Source of the DNA: Shinella lacus
Lineage (GTDB): Bacteria; Pseudomonadota; Alphaproteobacteria; Rhizobiales; Rhizobiaceae
Length of the DNA stretch: 64,000 nt
Reading direction: 5' to 3'
NCBI RefSeq assembly: GCF_010994755.1
Contig: NZ_WHSB02000016.1
Coordinates: 62,001 to 126,000 of the forward strand
A program made the translations under genes and the position numbers. The notes below the pieces were generated by a model. The model did not search any database, was not told the DNA's origin, and saw only the letters and a program-made list of their open reading frames with translations. Numbering within the stretch: the stretch's first letter is position 1; each line of letters opens with the position of its first letter. Positions 1-9,260 of the stretch are shown piece by piece.

Positions 1-423
1 GCGATCAACGAGATGCTCATAGGAGGCGAAAGGCACCCGCCAGACCTTGTTGTCGCCGTCCCAACGGGCGAACGGCACCTGGCGGATTTCCTCGACCAGC
101 TTGCGCGAATATGGCGTCTTGATGCGAAACCCTTCTCTGTCAACGCCGAGATAGGGGCTGAGGATCGGCTCGAACGCGAAGGCATCCCTGCCCTTCGCAT
201 CGGCATAGGGATCGACACGGGACTCTTCCCTTGCCATCCAGCGATCGATGCGCCGCCGCGCGGTCTTTCCGGGGACGAGCCACGCCTTCCGTCGGTCGCT
301 CCAGCGGGCGCGTGGAAAGGTTTCGCGAAACCGCTGCACCGTCATCCGATCGAACGGAAACGAGACGGCGGCGCGCTCGTCGTTCTCCATGGCGTCCTGG
401 CCAATGTCGTCGCCGTCGACCAT
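1..423 (-). CDS. HARP-like two-repeat hypothetical protein (3' end cut by window edge)
   Basis: The reading frame is open on the minus strand from ATG 423 (or ATG 390, 11 codons in) to the left edge, so the C-terminus is missing. Two related segments, around FPFDRMTVQRFRETF...WSDRRKAWLVPG and TPYSRKLVEEIRQVPFARWDGDNKVWRVP, share the pattern of a hydrophobic stretch, W-[SD]-x-x-[RN]-K-x-W-x-V-P. This resembles the HARP repeat of SMARCAL1-type DNA annealing proteins. It diverges from the Ku genes next door, so a role in DNA break handling is inferred from context and the HARP-like pattern only. Confidence 0.6.
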   Translation of the reverse strand, partial: MVDGDDIGQDAMENDERAAVSFPFDRMTVQRFRETFPRARWSDRRKAWLVPGKTARRRIDRWMAREESRVDPYADAKGRDAFAFEPILSPYLGVDREGFRIKTPYSRKLVEEIRQVPFARWDGDNKVWRVPFASYEHLVDR

Positions 424-560
424 CCCATTGTCTTTCAGTTGCGGTTCTCAAGAAACGCACGCCAACTCGAAAAGATGCAGTGAATCAAAGGCATGATCGA
501 GACTCGCAAAAAGCGAGGCGACGATCGCCTAAGTTATTGATTTCCGATTCTTTTCGACTC

Positions 561-586
561 GGAACAAATTCGCAAGTGATTCGCTT
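561..586 (+). promoter_or_regulatory. candidate EcfG/RpoE2-type promoter of the ku genes
   Basis: GGAAC at 561-565 is followed after 19 bases by TT at 585-586, matching the GGAAC-N18-19-TT pattern known for the alphaproteobacterial general-stress sigma factor. It lies 37 bases before the first Ku start. The -10 tetramer here is GCTT rather than the preferred CGTT, so the match is partial. Confidence 0.4.
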
Positions 587-622
587 GACTCGCTTTGGTT
601 GCGTCGAGTCGGGAGTATCGAG

Positions 623-1528
623 ATGGCCGGTCATCGTGCCCAATGGAAGGGTTTCATCAAGTTCGGCGAGGTCAGTTGTGGGGTTGGCCTCTACACGGCC
701 GCCAGCACGTCCGAGCGCATCTCGTTCCACACGATCAACAAAAAGACCGGCAATCGCGTCAACCGCGTCTTCATCGACAGCGACACCGGCAAGGAGGTCG
801 AGCGCGAGGACCAGACCAAGGGCTTCGAGATCGAGAACGGCCAGTACATCATGATCGATCCCGAAGAGGTCGCAGCGACCATTCCGGACAGCAACAAGAC
901 GCTGACGATTGAGGCCTTCATCCCCTGCTCCGATGTCGATGACGTCTATTTCGACAAGCCCTACTATCTCGTGCCGACTGACCGTGTTTCGTCGGACGCC
1001 TTCACCGCGCTCAGGGACGCCATGGAGAAGTCGAAGGTCGCCGCGGTCGCCCGCACGGTGTTGTTCCGGCGCATGCGCACCGTCCTGATCCGCACGCATG
1101 GCAAAGGCCTGATCGCCACGACCATGCAATACGACTATGAGGTTCGCTCCTCGGAAAAGGCATTCGAGGAGATACCGAAGCTGCGCATCAAGGGCGAAAT
1201 GCTGGATCTCGCCAAGCACATCATCGCCACCAAGAAGGGCACCTTCGATCCGGCGGCGTTCGACGATCGATACGAGACTGCCGTCGCTGAACTGGTGAAG
1301 ACCAAGATCGAGGGCAAGGCTCTGCCGAAGCGCAAGGAAGTCAAGGTGTCCAAGCCCGACGATCTGCTGGCTGCCTTGCGCGAAAGTGCCAGGATGCTGA
1401 AGGCCGATGACGACACGCCGAAGCGTTCCGCCGCCAATGCCAACAAGGGCGTCGGCCGCAAGCCGGCGGCGCGCGCCACCGCGTCGAAGGCGCGCAGCCC
1501 GGCGGCCGCACAGCGCAAAGCCGGTTGA
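623..1528 (+). CDS. ku: Ku protein, first copy
   Basis: A 301-residue bacterial Ku homologue, which as a homodimeric (or heterodimeric) ring binds double-strand DNA ends and recruits LigD for non-homologous end joining. The Ku core opens with WKGFIKFGEVSCGVGLYTA and continues through FHTINKKTGNRV, KGFEIENGQYIMI and KPYYLVPTDR. The tail from about residue 255 is rich in Lys, Arg, Ala and Pro, as in Ku proteins with DNA-binding extensions. ATG 623 is chosen over an in-frame upstream start at 599 because the Ku fold begins immediately after it. The second Ku gene follows 11 bases later, so the two are probably co-transcribed. Confidence 0.95.
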   Translation: MAGHRAQWKGFIKFGEVSCGVGLYTAASTSERISFHTINKKTGNRVNRVFIDSDTGKEVEREDQTKGFEIENGQYIMIDPEEVAATIPDSNKTLTIEAFIPCSDVDDVYFDKPYYLVPTDRVSSDAFTALRDAMEKSKVAAVARTVLFRRMRTVLIRTHGKGLIATTMQYDYEVRSSEKAFEEIPKLRIKGEMLDLAKHIIATKKGTFDPAAFDDRYETAVAELVKTKIEGKALPKRKEVKVSKPDDLLAALRESARMLKADDDTPKRSAANANKGVGRKPAARATASKARSPAAAQRKAG

Positions 1529-1539
1529 GGAGATAGATC

Positions 1540-2349
1540 ATGGCACCCCGCCCCTATTGGAAAGGCTATCTAAAGCTCTCACTCGTCACATGCCCCGTCT
1601 CAATGTCGCCGGCGACGTCGGAGAGCGACAAGGTCCGGTTTCACACCTTGAACCGGGAGACCGGCAACCGCGTCGTCTCGCAATATGTCGACGCCGTCAC
1701 GCGCAAGCCGGTGAAGGATGAGGACGAGGTGAAGGGTTATGCCCGCGGCGAGAACGACTATGTCCTGCTCACCGACGACGAGCTGGATGCGGTGGCGCTC
1801 GACACGGTGAAGACGATCGACATCGACACGTTCGTGCCGCGCGACAGCATCGAATGGATCTATCTGGAAAAGCCGCATTATCTCGTGCCCGACGATCCGG
1901 TCGGACACGAAGCTTTCGCCGTCATCCGCGACGCCATGGCGTCGGACAAGGTCTTTGGCGTGTCACGTCTGGTCATCGGCCGGCGCGAGCGAGCCGTCGT
2001 GCTCGAGCCGCGCGGCGAAGGCATCGTGCTCTGGTCATTGCGCTTCGGCGACGAGGTGCGGCCGGAGGAATCCTATTTCGAGGATATCGACGGAAAGTCC
2101 GATCCCGACCTCGTTCCTCTCGTCCAGAAGTTCATCAAGCAGCACACGAAGACCTGGTCGCGGGACATGGTCTCCGATCCCGTTCAGGATGCGCTGCTCG
2201 ACATCATCGCCAAAAAGAAGAAGGCGCTGAAGCCGTCGAGGAAAGGCAAGGCCAAAGGTGAAGACCGGCCGTCGGGCGGCAACGTCATCGATATCATGGA
2301 CGCGTTGCGCAAGAGCCTCGCCGGCGAAAAAGGCAAGCGCGCCTCCTGA
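1540..2349 (+). CDS. ku: Ku protein, second copy
   Basis: A 269-residue Ku paralogue beginning APRPYWKGYLKLSLVTCPV, with the family blocks FHTLNRETGNRVVSQYV, VKGYARGENDYVLLTDDEL and EKPHYLVPDDPVGHEAFAVIRDAM. It lacks the long basic tail of its neighbour and ends in a short Lys-rich segment. Rhizobia commonly carry several Ku genes, and some pairs act as heterodimers; a tandem pair on one transcript fits that. An AGGAG-like site precedes the ATG. It is certain as a Ku protein; which partner it uses cannot be read from sequence. Confidence 0.95.
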   Translation: MAPRPYWKGYLKLSLVTCPVSMSPATSESDKVRFHTLNRETGNRVVSQYVDAVTRKPVKDEDEVKGYARGENDYVLLTDDELDAVALDTVKTIDIDTFVPRDSIEWIYLEKPHYLVPDDPVGHEAFAVIRDAMASDKVFGVSRLVIGRRERAVVLEPRGEGIVLWSLRFGDEVRPEESYFEDIDGKSDPDLVPLVQKFIKQHTKTWSRDMVSDPVQDALLDIIAKKKKALKPSRKGKAKGEDRPSGGNVIDIMDALRKSLAGEKGKRAS

Positions 2350-2404
2350 AATCGTCACATGGTTCGCCTATGTTTGTTTCCTCTCGCACGCGTGATGGAC
2401 CTCC

Positions 2405-3457
2405 ATGAAAGTGAAGCGACGATCGGCCATCCCCCTGCTCGATGACTCCGGCACGGCGCTCCAGTCGCGCCCGGTGCGCAAACGCAATCCCACGCAGCCG
2501 AGCCTGCCGTTCGATCCGATGCCCGAGCGCGTCGAGCCATGCCTCGCCCTTCTCCGGCCGGCGCCGCCGGAAGGACCGGACTGGCTGTTCGAAAACAAAT
2601 GGGATGGCTATCGCCTGGCGATCCACATCGAGCCGAAGGGGGTGCGGATCATCACGCGGGGCGGCCATGACTGGACCCACCGATTTCCGACCATCGCCGA
2701 AGCCGCGAAGAAGCTCGGCGTTGGGACCGCCATTCTCGACGGCGAGGCCGTGGTCCTCAACAAGAAAGGTCACGCGGATTTCGGGGCATTGCAGCGTTCG
2801 CTTGGCGGGCGCGGCGGCAAGCGCGCTTCGACAGAAGCCGGTTTCTTCGCCTTCGACCTTCTTTATTTCGACGGCCACGATCTTACCAAGACGGAGCTCG
2901 ACGTCCGGCGGCATCTCCTCTCGGATTTCCTCAACGGCGCCACGGGCGCTGTGCAGCTGTCGGAAGAAGCCGACGGCGCCGGGCTGCTCGCGAAGGCCTG
3001 CATGATGGGTCTCGAAGGCATCATCGCCAAGCACCGCGACCGACCCTATCGGTCCGGCCGAACCGGTGACTGGATCAAGATCAAGTGCATCCAGAGCGAA
3101 AGCTTCATGATCGTCGGCTATGAGCAATCCGCAGTGGCGCGCAGCGGTATCGGCAGCCTGCTGCTTGCCGCGCGCAGGGGCGATGCCTGGGTGTCGGTCG
3201 GCTCGGTCGGAACGGGGTTCAAGGCAAAGGACGCCGAATATCTGCGCAAGACGCTCGACAAGCTGAAGACGAAAAAGCCAGTCGTTCCGATCAAGGGCAA
3301 GAATTATGTGTTCGCCCTACCGACGCTCATCGCCGAGATCGAGTTCCGCGGCTGGACGGACGACGGCAATCTGCGCCACGCCTCCTATAAGGGCCTGCGC
3401 GAAGTCCAGGACAATGCCGCTGTCTTCGACATGGAAACAATGGCCGCCGGCAAGTGA
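2405..3457 (+). CDS. ATP-dependent DNA ligase, short LigC/LigD-type
   Basis: A 350-residue ligase containing only the nucleotidyltransferase and OB-fold domains. The adenylated lysine is K65 in motif I ENKWDGYR; later motifs include DGEAV, FFAFDLLYFDGHDL, EGIIAK and the GDWIKIKC motif V. It lacks the polymerase and phosphoesterase domains of the full LigD encoded just downstream on the opposite strand. It follows the two Ku genes with a 55-base gap and is likely a dedicated end-joining or backup ligase. Its stop codon abuts the stop of the convergent DUF4112 gene with no spacer. Confidence 0.92.
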   Translation: MKVKRRSAIPLLDDSGTALQSRPVRKRNPTQPSLPFDPMPERVEPCLALLRPAPPEGPDWLFENKWDGYRLAIHIEPKGVRIITRGGHDWTHRFPTIAEAAKKLGVGTAILDGEAVVLNKKGHADFGALQRSLGGRGGKRASTEAGFFAFDLLYFDGHDLTKTELDVRRHLLSDFLNGATGAVQLSEEADGAGLLAKACMMGLEGIIAKHRDRPYRSGRTGDWIKIKCIQSESFMIVGYEQSAVARSGIGSLLLAARRGDAWVSVGSVGTGFKAKDAEYLRKTLDKLKTKKPVVPIKGKNYVFALPTLIAEIEFRGWTDDGNLRHASYKGLREVQDNAAVFDMETMAAGK

Positions 3458-3841
3458 CTATCGTCGCCGGTCAAGGTCGGTATGGTCGAGACCGAAGTGA
3501 TCCAGCACGAGTTGCAGATTGCGGCGGTTGGACTTGAAATAGACGTCGAAGACGTCGCCCAGCACCGGCACGCTGCCCGCGACCGTATCAAAACCGACAT
3601 TGACCAGCATCTTGACGAGCCTGTCGTTCGGCACGCCAAGACGGCGAGCCTCGTTGACGATGACGAGGCTGACGGCGGCGGCCGCGAAATCGCCGATGCC
3701 CGGGATCAGGCCAAGCATAGAGTCCGCCCCTAGCGATATCCGCGTTCCGGGAACACGAAGCGCGGTATCCATCAGCCGCGCCAGTCCACGAATTCGTCGG
3801 AGGCGCGCCAGGTGCTCGATGGGGAGATCGTGTTTCTTCAT
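3458..3841 (-). CDS. DUF4112 family membrane protein
   Basis: A small protein (127 residues from ATG 3841; an in-frame ATG at 3871 adds ten) matching DUF4112: LGADSMLGLIPGIGDFAAAAVSLVIV forms a glycine-rich hydrophobic segment and VGFDTVAGSVPVLGDVFDVYFKSNRRN a second. ATG 3841 is chosen because AGGAAG lies directly before it. The gene follows ligD on the same strand and is probably its last operon member. The molecular function of the family is unknown. Confidence 0.85.
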   Translation of the reverse strand: MKKHDLPIEHLARLRRIRGLARLMDTALRVPGTRISLGADSMLGLIPGIGDFAAAAVSLVIVNEARRLGVPNDRLVKMLVNVGFDTVAGSVPVLGDVFDVYFKSNRRNLQLVLDHFGLDHTDLDRRR

Positions 3842-3878
3842 TCTTCCTATGTGGTCTCGACGCTCACCCATTCAAAGG

Positions 3879-6518
3879 TCATGCGGCCGCCTTGTGCTTG
3901 CCGAGCCGCTTGATCGCCTGTTCCAGCGGGCGCTGGCCATCGCAGTAGTCCTCCCAGGCAGTCGACTTCGCCAGCAGCGCCGGCACAGTGCGGATCGTGA
4001 ACCGCTTCGGGTCGAGGTCGGATTTGACCTGTGTCCAGGTAAGCGGCATCGAGACGGTGGCGCCCGGCCGCGCCCGCGGCGAGAGAGGCGCGACTGCGGT
4101 CGCCATGCGGTCGTTGCGCAGATAGTCGAGGAAGATGCGGCCTTCCCGCAGGCTCTTGGTCATCTTGATGAGATAGGCATCGGGATTGTCACGCGCCATC
4201 TCCTGGCAGACGTCGTGGGCAAAGCCCTTGGCCTCGGCCCAGGAGAGCGGCTTGCGGGCATTGACGGCAAGCGGCGTCACGACATGCAGGCCCTTGCCGC
4301 CGGTCGTCTTGCAGAAACTGATGAGGCCGAGGTCGTCGAGCCGATCACGCATCTCGCGCGCGGCGGCAACGACGGCCGAGAAGGGCACATCCGGACCGGG
4401 GTCGAGGTCGAACACCAGCCGTCCCGGCACTTCGGGTTTCCCCGGTTCGCAGTTCCACGGATGTAGCTCGATGCCACCAATCTGGGCGATGGCGACGAGA
4501 CCCTCGACACGATCGACCTGCAGGTAGGGCCTCTTGTCACCGAAGACCTTGACCAGTTCCAATAGGTTCGACGTACCGGGCATGGCGTGGCGCTGGAAGA
4601 ACTGTTCTCCACCGATGCCATCCGGCGCGCGGATGATCGAACACGGCCGGCCCTTTACATGCTCGATGAGCCAGGCGCCGACCGCTTCGTGATATTGGGC
4701 CAGCTCCTCTTTGGTCACGGGCTTGCCGTCGCCGGCGTCCGGCCACAACGGCTTGTCCGGATTGGAGATGAGCACGCCCATAACCTCCGCCTTTGCACCC
4801 TTCCGGCGCGCGGGCTTCACCTTTGCGGCCACGGCCGGCTCTGGTGTCTCGGTCTTTGCCGGCGAGGCGGGCTTATCGGCTTCGACCTCGGCGGCCGGCT
4901 TATCCTCCCGCAGGCCCTTGAACGCGGCCTGGCGGACCAGACCGTCCGCGGTCCAGCCGGCGAATTCGATTTCGGCGACCAGCTCGGGTTTGAGCCAGAC
5001 GACCTCCCTCTCCTTCTTGGGCGCGCCGATACCGGTGAACGGGGATTTCTCAGCCTCGACTGCTTTGAGCTTCGGCAGCAGCGTCTCGAGCTTCTTGGCC
5101 CCATAGCCCGTGCCGACACGGCCGACATAGACAAAATGCTCGCTCCTGTTAACGCCGACCAGCAGCGATCGAAACTTGCCGTTCGTCTTGGCATAGCCGC
5201 CGATCACGACCTCGTGCCCTGCCCGACATTTCGATTTCGCCCAGGTATCGGTGCGGCCGGACCGATAAGGCGCGTCTGCCTGTTTTGAGACGATGCCTTC
5301 CAGGGAAAGCTTGCAGGCGGAGCGAAGCACCGCGTCACCGCCCGTCTCGAAATGCTCGACAAAGCGCAGATGCGGATCCTCGGTGGCGTCGGCAAGCAGC
5401 TCCTGCAGCCGAGCTTTCCGGTCGACCAAAGGCTTGTCGCGAAGGTCTTCCCCACGATCGAACAGGAGGTCGAATGCGAAATAGACCAGGTTGCCGGTGT
5501 TGCGCTCCGACAGCGCCGCCTGCAACGCGGCGAAATCCGGGGCGCCGTTATCATCGAGCGCGCAGATCTCGCCGTCGATGATGCAATCTGGAAGCGACGC
5601 GGCGGCCTCGGCGATCTCCGGGTACTTGGCGGTCCAATCTAAGCCCTTGCGGGTTTTGAGCGTCACCTCGTCATTAGCGACCCGCATCTGAATTCGATAG
5701 CCGTCGAACTTGATCTCGTGCAGCCAGTTCTCGCCGGCCGGCGGGCGTTCGAGCGTTTCGCACAGCTGCGGCGGGATGAAGTCCGGCAGGTCTGCGGCCG
5801 TCGATGTCGCTACATCCTTGCGGGCATTCTTCTTGCGCTCGTCAGCTGCAAGGCCGTGCTTGCTGTCCCAGACCGCGTCCACCTCGACGTCGCCGCTGGC
5901 CGTCATGAACGGTTTCGGCTTTCGCCCCTTGCCGCCGGCGATCTGCTGCATCGTCCGGGCAGATGCGACGGAGGTCATGTTCTCGTCCAGGATGGCCGCG
6001 CCGTTCTCATCGACGGAATGCTCGTCGTGGTGCTTGATCAGCAGCCAGTTGGTCCGTTTGCCGCCGTCGCGATCATTGCGCATCCTCACCAGAACGAAGC
6101 TGCCTTGCAGGCGCTTGCCATGCAGCACGAACTTGAAGTCGCCCTTCTTCAAGGCTTCTTTTGGGGATTTGTTGCCCTCGGGTTCCCAATAGCCGCGATC
6201 CCACAGCATGACCGTACCGCCGCCATATTGGCCCTTCGGGATCGTGCCTTCGAAGTCGCCATAGTCGAGCGGGTGATCCTCGACCTCGACCGCCAGCCGC
6301 TTGTCATGCGGATCGAGCGATGGTCCCTTGGTCACCGCCCAGGATTTGAAAACCCCGTCGAGTTCGAGGCGAAGGTCGTAGTGCAGGCGTGTGGCGTCGT
6401 GCTTCTGGATGATAAAGCGCAGCCGGTTCGAGGATTTGACGGCCGCCGAGCCACTCGGCTCCTGCGTCTGCTTGAAATCCCGCTTCTTCTTGTAGGTCGA
6501 AAGCTTGTCAGCCGCCAT
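3879..6518 (-). CDS. ligD: DNA ligase D (phosphoesterase-ligase-polymerase)
   Basis: An 879-residue multifunctional end-joining enzyme. Residues about 30-190 form the 3'-phosphoesterase domain ([17 protein letters not shown] and the [20 protein letters not shown] motif). Residues about 245-540 form the ATP-dependent ligase with catalytic K270 in HEIKFDGYR. After an Ala/Pro/Lys linker, residues about 580-870 form the primase-polymerase domain with metal-binding D704/D706 in VFDLDPGPD and the motif [11 protein letters not shown]. The upstream in-frame extension to 6659 is rejected: it overlaps the preceding gene and is not LigD-like. It partners with the Ku genes across the short convergent ligase. 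Confidence 0.97.
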   Translation of the reverse strand: MAADKLSTYKKKRDFKQTQEPSGSAAVKSSNRLRFIIQKHDATRLHYDLRLELDGVFKSWAVTKGPSLDPHDKRLAVEVEDHPLDYGDFEGTIPKGQYGGGTVMLWDRGYWEPEGNKSPKEALKKGDFKFVLHGKRLQGSFVLVRMRNDRDGGKRTNWLLIKHHDEHSVDENGAAILDENMTSVASARTMQQIAGGKGRKPKPFMTASGDVEVDAVWDSKHGLAADERKKNARKDVATSTAADLPDFIPPQLCETLERPPAGENWLHEIKFDGYRIQMRVANDEVTLKTRKGLDWTAKYPEIAEAAASLPDCIIDGEICALDDNGAPDFAALQAALSERNTGNLVYFAFDLLFDRGEDLRDKPLVDRKARLQELLADATEDPHLRFVEHFETGGDAVLRSACKLSLEGIVSKQADAPYRSGRTDTWAKSKCRAGHEVVIGGYAKTNGKFRSLLVGVNRSEHFVYVGRVGTGYGAKKLETLLPKLKAVEAEKSPFTGIGAPKKEREVVWLKPELVAEIEFAGWTADGLVRQAAFKGLREDKPAAEVEADKPASPAKTETPEPAVAAKVKPARRKGAKAEVMGVLISNPDKPLWPDAGDGKPVTKEELAQYHEAVGAWLIEHVKGRPCSIIRAPDGIGGEQFFQRHAMPGTSNLLELVKVFGDKRPYLQVDRVEGLVAIAQIGGIELHPWNCEPGKPEVPGRLVFDLDPGPDVPFSAVVAAAREMRDRLDDLGLISFCKTTGGKGLHVVTPLAVNARKPLSWAEAKGFAHDVCQEMARDNPDAYLIKMTKSLREGRIFLDYLRNDRMATAVAPLSPRARPGATVSMPLTWTQVKSDLDPKRFTIRTVPALLAKSTAWEDYCDGQRPLEQAIKRLGKHKAAA

Positions 6519-6526
6519 GACCGACC

Positions 6527-6895
6527 TCACCAGATTCTGCGGTCGATCTGCGAGGCGATCATCGGCACGGCGGCTGCGCCGGGCGCGCCAAGACGGAGAC
6601 GCTGCACGAGCCGGCCGAGGAGATAGGTCGTGGCGGCCGTGGCCAAAACCCTGAGCCACGGGTGTATGTCGCCTCGCGAACGCCGCGCACCCATGCCGTC
6701 GGTCTGCTTTCGGATCGAGGTCAGCCGAGCGTGCAGATCGGCGACTTCTCGCCGAAGGGCCTCGATCTGCTGCTGGGCTGATGGACGTTCGTTCCCCACG
6801 CCTGGATCCTCCGCAGGGCTCTCCTCCTCCAACTCAGTGAGATGTTCACGCAGCTGGGCCGGGCTGTCGAAGCCCTTCGCTCGTATATCGGTCAT
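6527..6895 (-). CDS. small coiled-coil / membrane hypothetical protein upstream of ligD
   Basis: 122 residues. Residues about 45-68 ([20 protein letters not shown]) look like a coiled coil, and about 80-115 contain a weakly hydrophobic segment ([18 protein letters not shown], then [12 protein letters not shown]), suggesting a membrane-anchored protein. It ends 8 bases before the ligD start, so the two form an operon. I do not recognise a named family. The candidate GGAAC promoter at 6961-6985 would drive it, ligD and DUF4112. Confidence 0.75.
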   Translation of the reverse strand: MTDIRAKGFDSPAQLREHLTELEEESPAEDPGVGNERPSAQQQIEALRREVADLHARLTSIRKQTDGMGARRSRGDIHPWLRVLATAATTYLLGRLVQRLRLGAPGAAAVPMIASQIDRRIW

Positions 6896-6960
6896 TGCGT
6901 TTGTCTCCCGCGACGTCGATGCCTACGGAAACCCGAAATCCCGCCGGGCGCCGACATGAA

Positions 6961-6985
6961 AACACACCTGCACGATGGTTGTTCC
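6961..6985 (-). promoter_or_regulatory. candidate EcfG/RpoE2-type promoter of the ligD operon
   Basis: On the minus strand GGAAC (6985-6981) is followed after 18 bases by TT (6962-6961), fitting GGAAC-N18-19-TT; the -10 tetramer reads TGTT against CGTT. It lies 66 bases upstream of the first gene of the ligD operon. General-stress control of Ku/LigD is known in Sinorhizobium, which supports the call. Confidence 0.45.
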
Positions 6986-7073
6986 GCGCGGTCATCGGCA
7001 GCGTGGTTGCGATCGAGATCGGCGACGAATATGGTCGGCGCGGCGCTTCCGCCGTTCAGTTTATGAGGGTTAC

Positions 7074-7277
7074 ATGGCAACCGGCACGGTCAAGTTTTTC
7101 AATCAGGACAAGGGTTTTGGCTTCATTACGCCGGACAATGGCGGGCAGGATGTCTTCGTCCACGTTTCGGCCGTGCTTTCAGGCGGACCGCTTCGCGACG
7201 GCGCGAAGGTCAGTTACGAGATCGGCCAGGACCGCAAAACCGGAAAGTCAAAAGCGGAAGACGTTCGGGCAATCTGA
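7074..7277 (+). CDS. cold-shock domain protein (CspA family)
   Basis: A 67-residue single cold-shock domain. The RNA-binding motifs are [14 protein letters not shown] (RNP1) and DVFVHVSAV (RNP2). These proteins bind single-stranded RNA and DNA and act as RNA chaperones. ATG 7074 is chosen over an in-frame start at 6975 because the domain begins at MATGTVKFF and GAGGG precedes it. The gene converges on the response-regulator gene 17 bases away. Confidence 0.95.
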   Translation: MATGTVKFFNQDKGFGFITPDNGGQDVFVHVSAVLSGGPLRDGAKVSYEIGQDRKTGKSKAEDVRAI

Positions 7278-7294
7278 TAAGGCTGCAGGGCCGT

Positions 7295-7678
7295 TCAGCT
7301 TAGCAAACGCTGGATTTCGCCGATCATCAGCCGCATGTTCGTTGGCTTGCCAAGATTGGTGACGCCCTGGAAGAAGCCGGTTTCGGTAAGCTCCCGTCCC
7401 TCGGCGGACGCCAGGACGAAGGGCACGCCCTGCGATCTCAGTAACACGGCCACCGGCGTCACCTTTCCATCCCTCAAGGTGACGTCGAGGACCGCGGCGT
7501 CCGGCTGATCTCGATGAAGGAGTTCCAAGGCGTCCTCGATGCTTCCGACCGGTCCCAGAACCTCGAAGCCGTCGGTCGTGAGCGCTCGCTCGATCTCCAT
7601 GGCGATGAAGATTTCATCCTCGACAACAAGGATGCGCGCTGGGGGTCGATTGCGTCCGTCGTCGGAAGACATGCGCAT
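7295..7678 (-). CDS. single-domain response regulator
   Basis: 127 residues consisting only of a receiver domain: ARILVVEDEIFIAMEIERAL provides the acidic pocket, VLDVTL the phosphoacceptor aspartate, and NLGKPTN the conserved lysine. No output domain is present, so it probably relays phosphate or controls a partner protein. It starts one base after the stop of the HWE kinase gene (an alternative ATG lies at 7672), so the two are translated together and are very probably cognate. Such pairs occur in alphaproteobacterial general-stress and light-response signalling. Confidence 0.92.
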   Translation of the reverse strand: MRMSSDDGRNRPPARILVVEDEIFIAMEIERALTTDGFEVLGPVGSIEDALELLHRDQPDAAVLDVTLRDGKVTPVAVLLRSQGVPFVLASAEGRELTETGFFQGVTNLGKPTNMRLMIGEIQRLLS

Positions 7679-7679
7679 C

Positions 7680-8660
7680 CTATATCGGCAGTTTGATGAT
7701 GGCGGTTAAACCGCGCGGATCGAACCTTTGTTCCGCCGAACCGCCGAGATGCTTCGCCGTCGCGGTGATCAGCTCCGTGCCGTATCCGCGACGGGTCGGC
7801 TGTCGCACCGTGGGCCCGTTTTCTTCGCGCCATTCGGTGACCAGCATGGTTCGATCGCCGTCACCCTCTTCGATCCGCCATGACAGCCGAACGCGCCCGT
7901 CGGGCACCGAAAGCGCGCCGTATTTGAGCGCGTTCGTCGCCAACTCGTGGAACATCATGCTGACCGGGACGACCTTCGGTGACGGAAGAGTGGCGGATGG
8001 GCCTGCTTCGATGTGGATGCGGTTGCCACCGGTGGCGGCAACCGCGGCGTCGAGAAGCGAACCAAACTCCGCACTCGTTTCTCCGGGCGCGATCTCCTGC
8101 GCCCGCAAGGCGACGTCGATGCGCCCCAGAAAGGCGTCGCGATACTCCTGCGCCGTGTAACCCTCGGTCTGCGTCTGCATGGCGAGGGCCCGGATCACCG
8201 AGAACAGGTTCTTCATGCGATGGCGGGTTTCGGCAAGAATGATATCGCTCTCCGCCCGCTCCCGGTTGCTCTCGGTGACGTCCTCGAAAAGGACAAGAAT
8301 GCTGGTGCTGTTGTTATCGGGATGGACGAGGCGCCTTGCATCGACGAGGAATGTGCGCTGTCCGATCGTAGGAAAATCATGCGTGACCTCGTAGCCGACG
8401 ACGGCCGCCGTCTTCGGAATGATTTCCGCGATCAGCTTGCGCAGGTCAGCGATGTCCCACTGGCCGTTGCCAAGCGAAAACAGGCTGTGACCGAGAATAT
8501 CGTCCCGGTCCACCTTGAACGCATCGATAAAGGCGTTGTTGGCATTGGTGACGCAAAACCCCTGGTCAAGCACGACGAGCGGCTGTGTCAGCGTATCGAC
8601 AATCCCTTGCGCCTGGACATGACCGGCGCGCAGCAGGCGGTATAAATCTTCAAGGACCAT
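7680..8660 (-). CDS. PAS-domain HWE-type histidine kinase
   Basis: 326 residues. An N-terminal PAS domain (about 15-130, QPLVVLDQGFCVTNANNAFIDAF) is followed by the phosphoacceptor segment ETRHRMKNLFSVIRAL and an HWE ATPase with HELATNALKYGALS (N box) and TEWREENGP (the W-x-E motif that names the family). There is no membrane segment, so it is a cytoplasmic sensor. The sensed signal is unknown; the PAS lacks the GXNCRFLQ motif of LOV light sensors. It is operonic with the downstream receiver protein. Confidence 0.92.
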   Translation of the reverse strand: MVLEDLYRLLRAGHVQAQGIVDTLTQPLVVLDQGFCVTNANNAFIDAFKVDRDDILGHSLFSLGNGQWDIADLRKLIAEIIPKTAAVVGYEVTHDFPTIGQRTFLVDARRLVHPDNNSTSILVLFEDVTESNRERAESDIILAETRHRMKNLFSVIRALAMQTQTEGYTAQEYRDAFLGRIDVALRAQEIAPGETSAEFGSLLDAAVAATGGNRIHIEAGPSATLPSPKVVPVSMMFHELATNALKYGALSVPDGRVRLSWRIEEGDGDRTMLVTEWREENGPTVRQPTRRGYGTELITATAKHLGGSAEQRFDPRGLTAIIKLPI

Positions 8661-8730
8661 CGTTCGCCTTCCTGCGACCGTTTAAGGGGACCGCCGAACG
8701 GACGATATGACCGGGCGGGAACATCGACTG

Positions 8731-8943
8731 CTACACTTCCATATTATCCCAGCCGAGCGCGGTCGCCAGATAGCCCAGGGAAAAGGCACTCCCTACGCCA
8801 TAGGTGAACAGCAAGGCTTCCAAGGGACCGAGCGTCGCGCCAAATGGCGGTGGTTCGACCTGAAGGATGGCTACGGCGCTGCCGACGCCAAGCACAAAGC
8901 CGATAAAAAGGCGGCTCAGCATGTAGCGGACGAGCGCTGGCAT
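8731..8943 (-). CDS. small two-helix membrane protein
   Basis: 70 residues with two predicted membrane segments: LSRLFIGFVLGVGSAVAIL and LEALLFTYGVGSAFSLGYLA. I recognise no family. A well-matched GGAAC-N17-CGTT element starts 53 bases upstream, which supports a real stress-induced gene. Confidence 0.6.
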   Translation of the reverse strand: MPALVRYMLSRLFIGFVLGVGSAVAILQVEPPPFGATLGPLEALLFTYGVGSAFSLGYLATALGWDNMEV

Positions 8944-8970
8944 TGGTCGGGCTCCGGGTTGAGAATGCTG

Positions 8971-8996
8971 AACGACTCCAACGCCGGCGAAGTTCC
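8971..8996 (-). promoter_or_regulatory. candidate EcfG/RpoE2-type promoter
   Basis: On the minus strand GGAAC (8996-8992) is followed after 17 bases by CGTT (8974-8971). This is the best match of the three general-stress-like promoters seen in the first 10 kb. It precedes the small membrane protein gene at 8943. Confidence 0.5.
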
Positions 8997-9260
8997 GCCA
9001 TAGGCTCGCTTCCCCCTCGGATTGTCCCCGATATCGGGACCTGCTTAGAGTGCAGCAAACCTCTCGCCCCCTGAAGGCAAGGCCGACCTATGACGGGGCC
9101 GACTACATCGACCGCATCGGCAACCTCCATCAAGTGCAGCCGGTGAGTTCTCTGCCATGCCGCCTGCGAGCTCAGGAACACCTACGCCGCCAGGTTTCCA
9201 TCGGAATGGCCCGCCACGACCTGGATCAAGACGTCAAGAACGGCGGCGCCGAGCGCTTTG
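8997..9260. other. intergenic stretch with no supported gene
   Basis: Open frames exist on both strands, but none has a recognisable domain, a ribosome site or a convincing composition. I see nothing supportable here. Confidence 0.5.
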
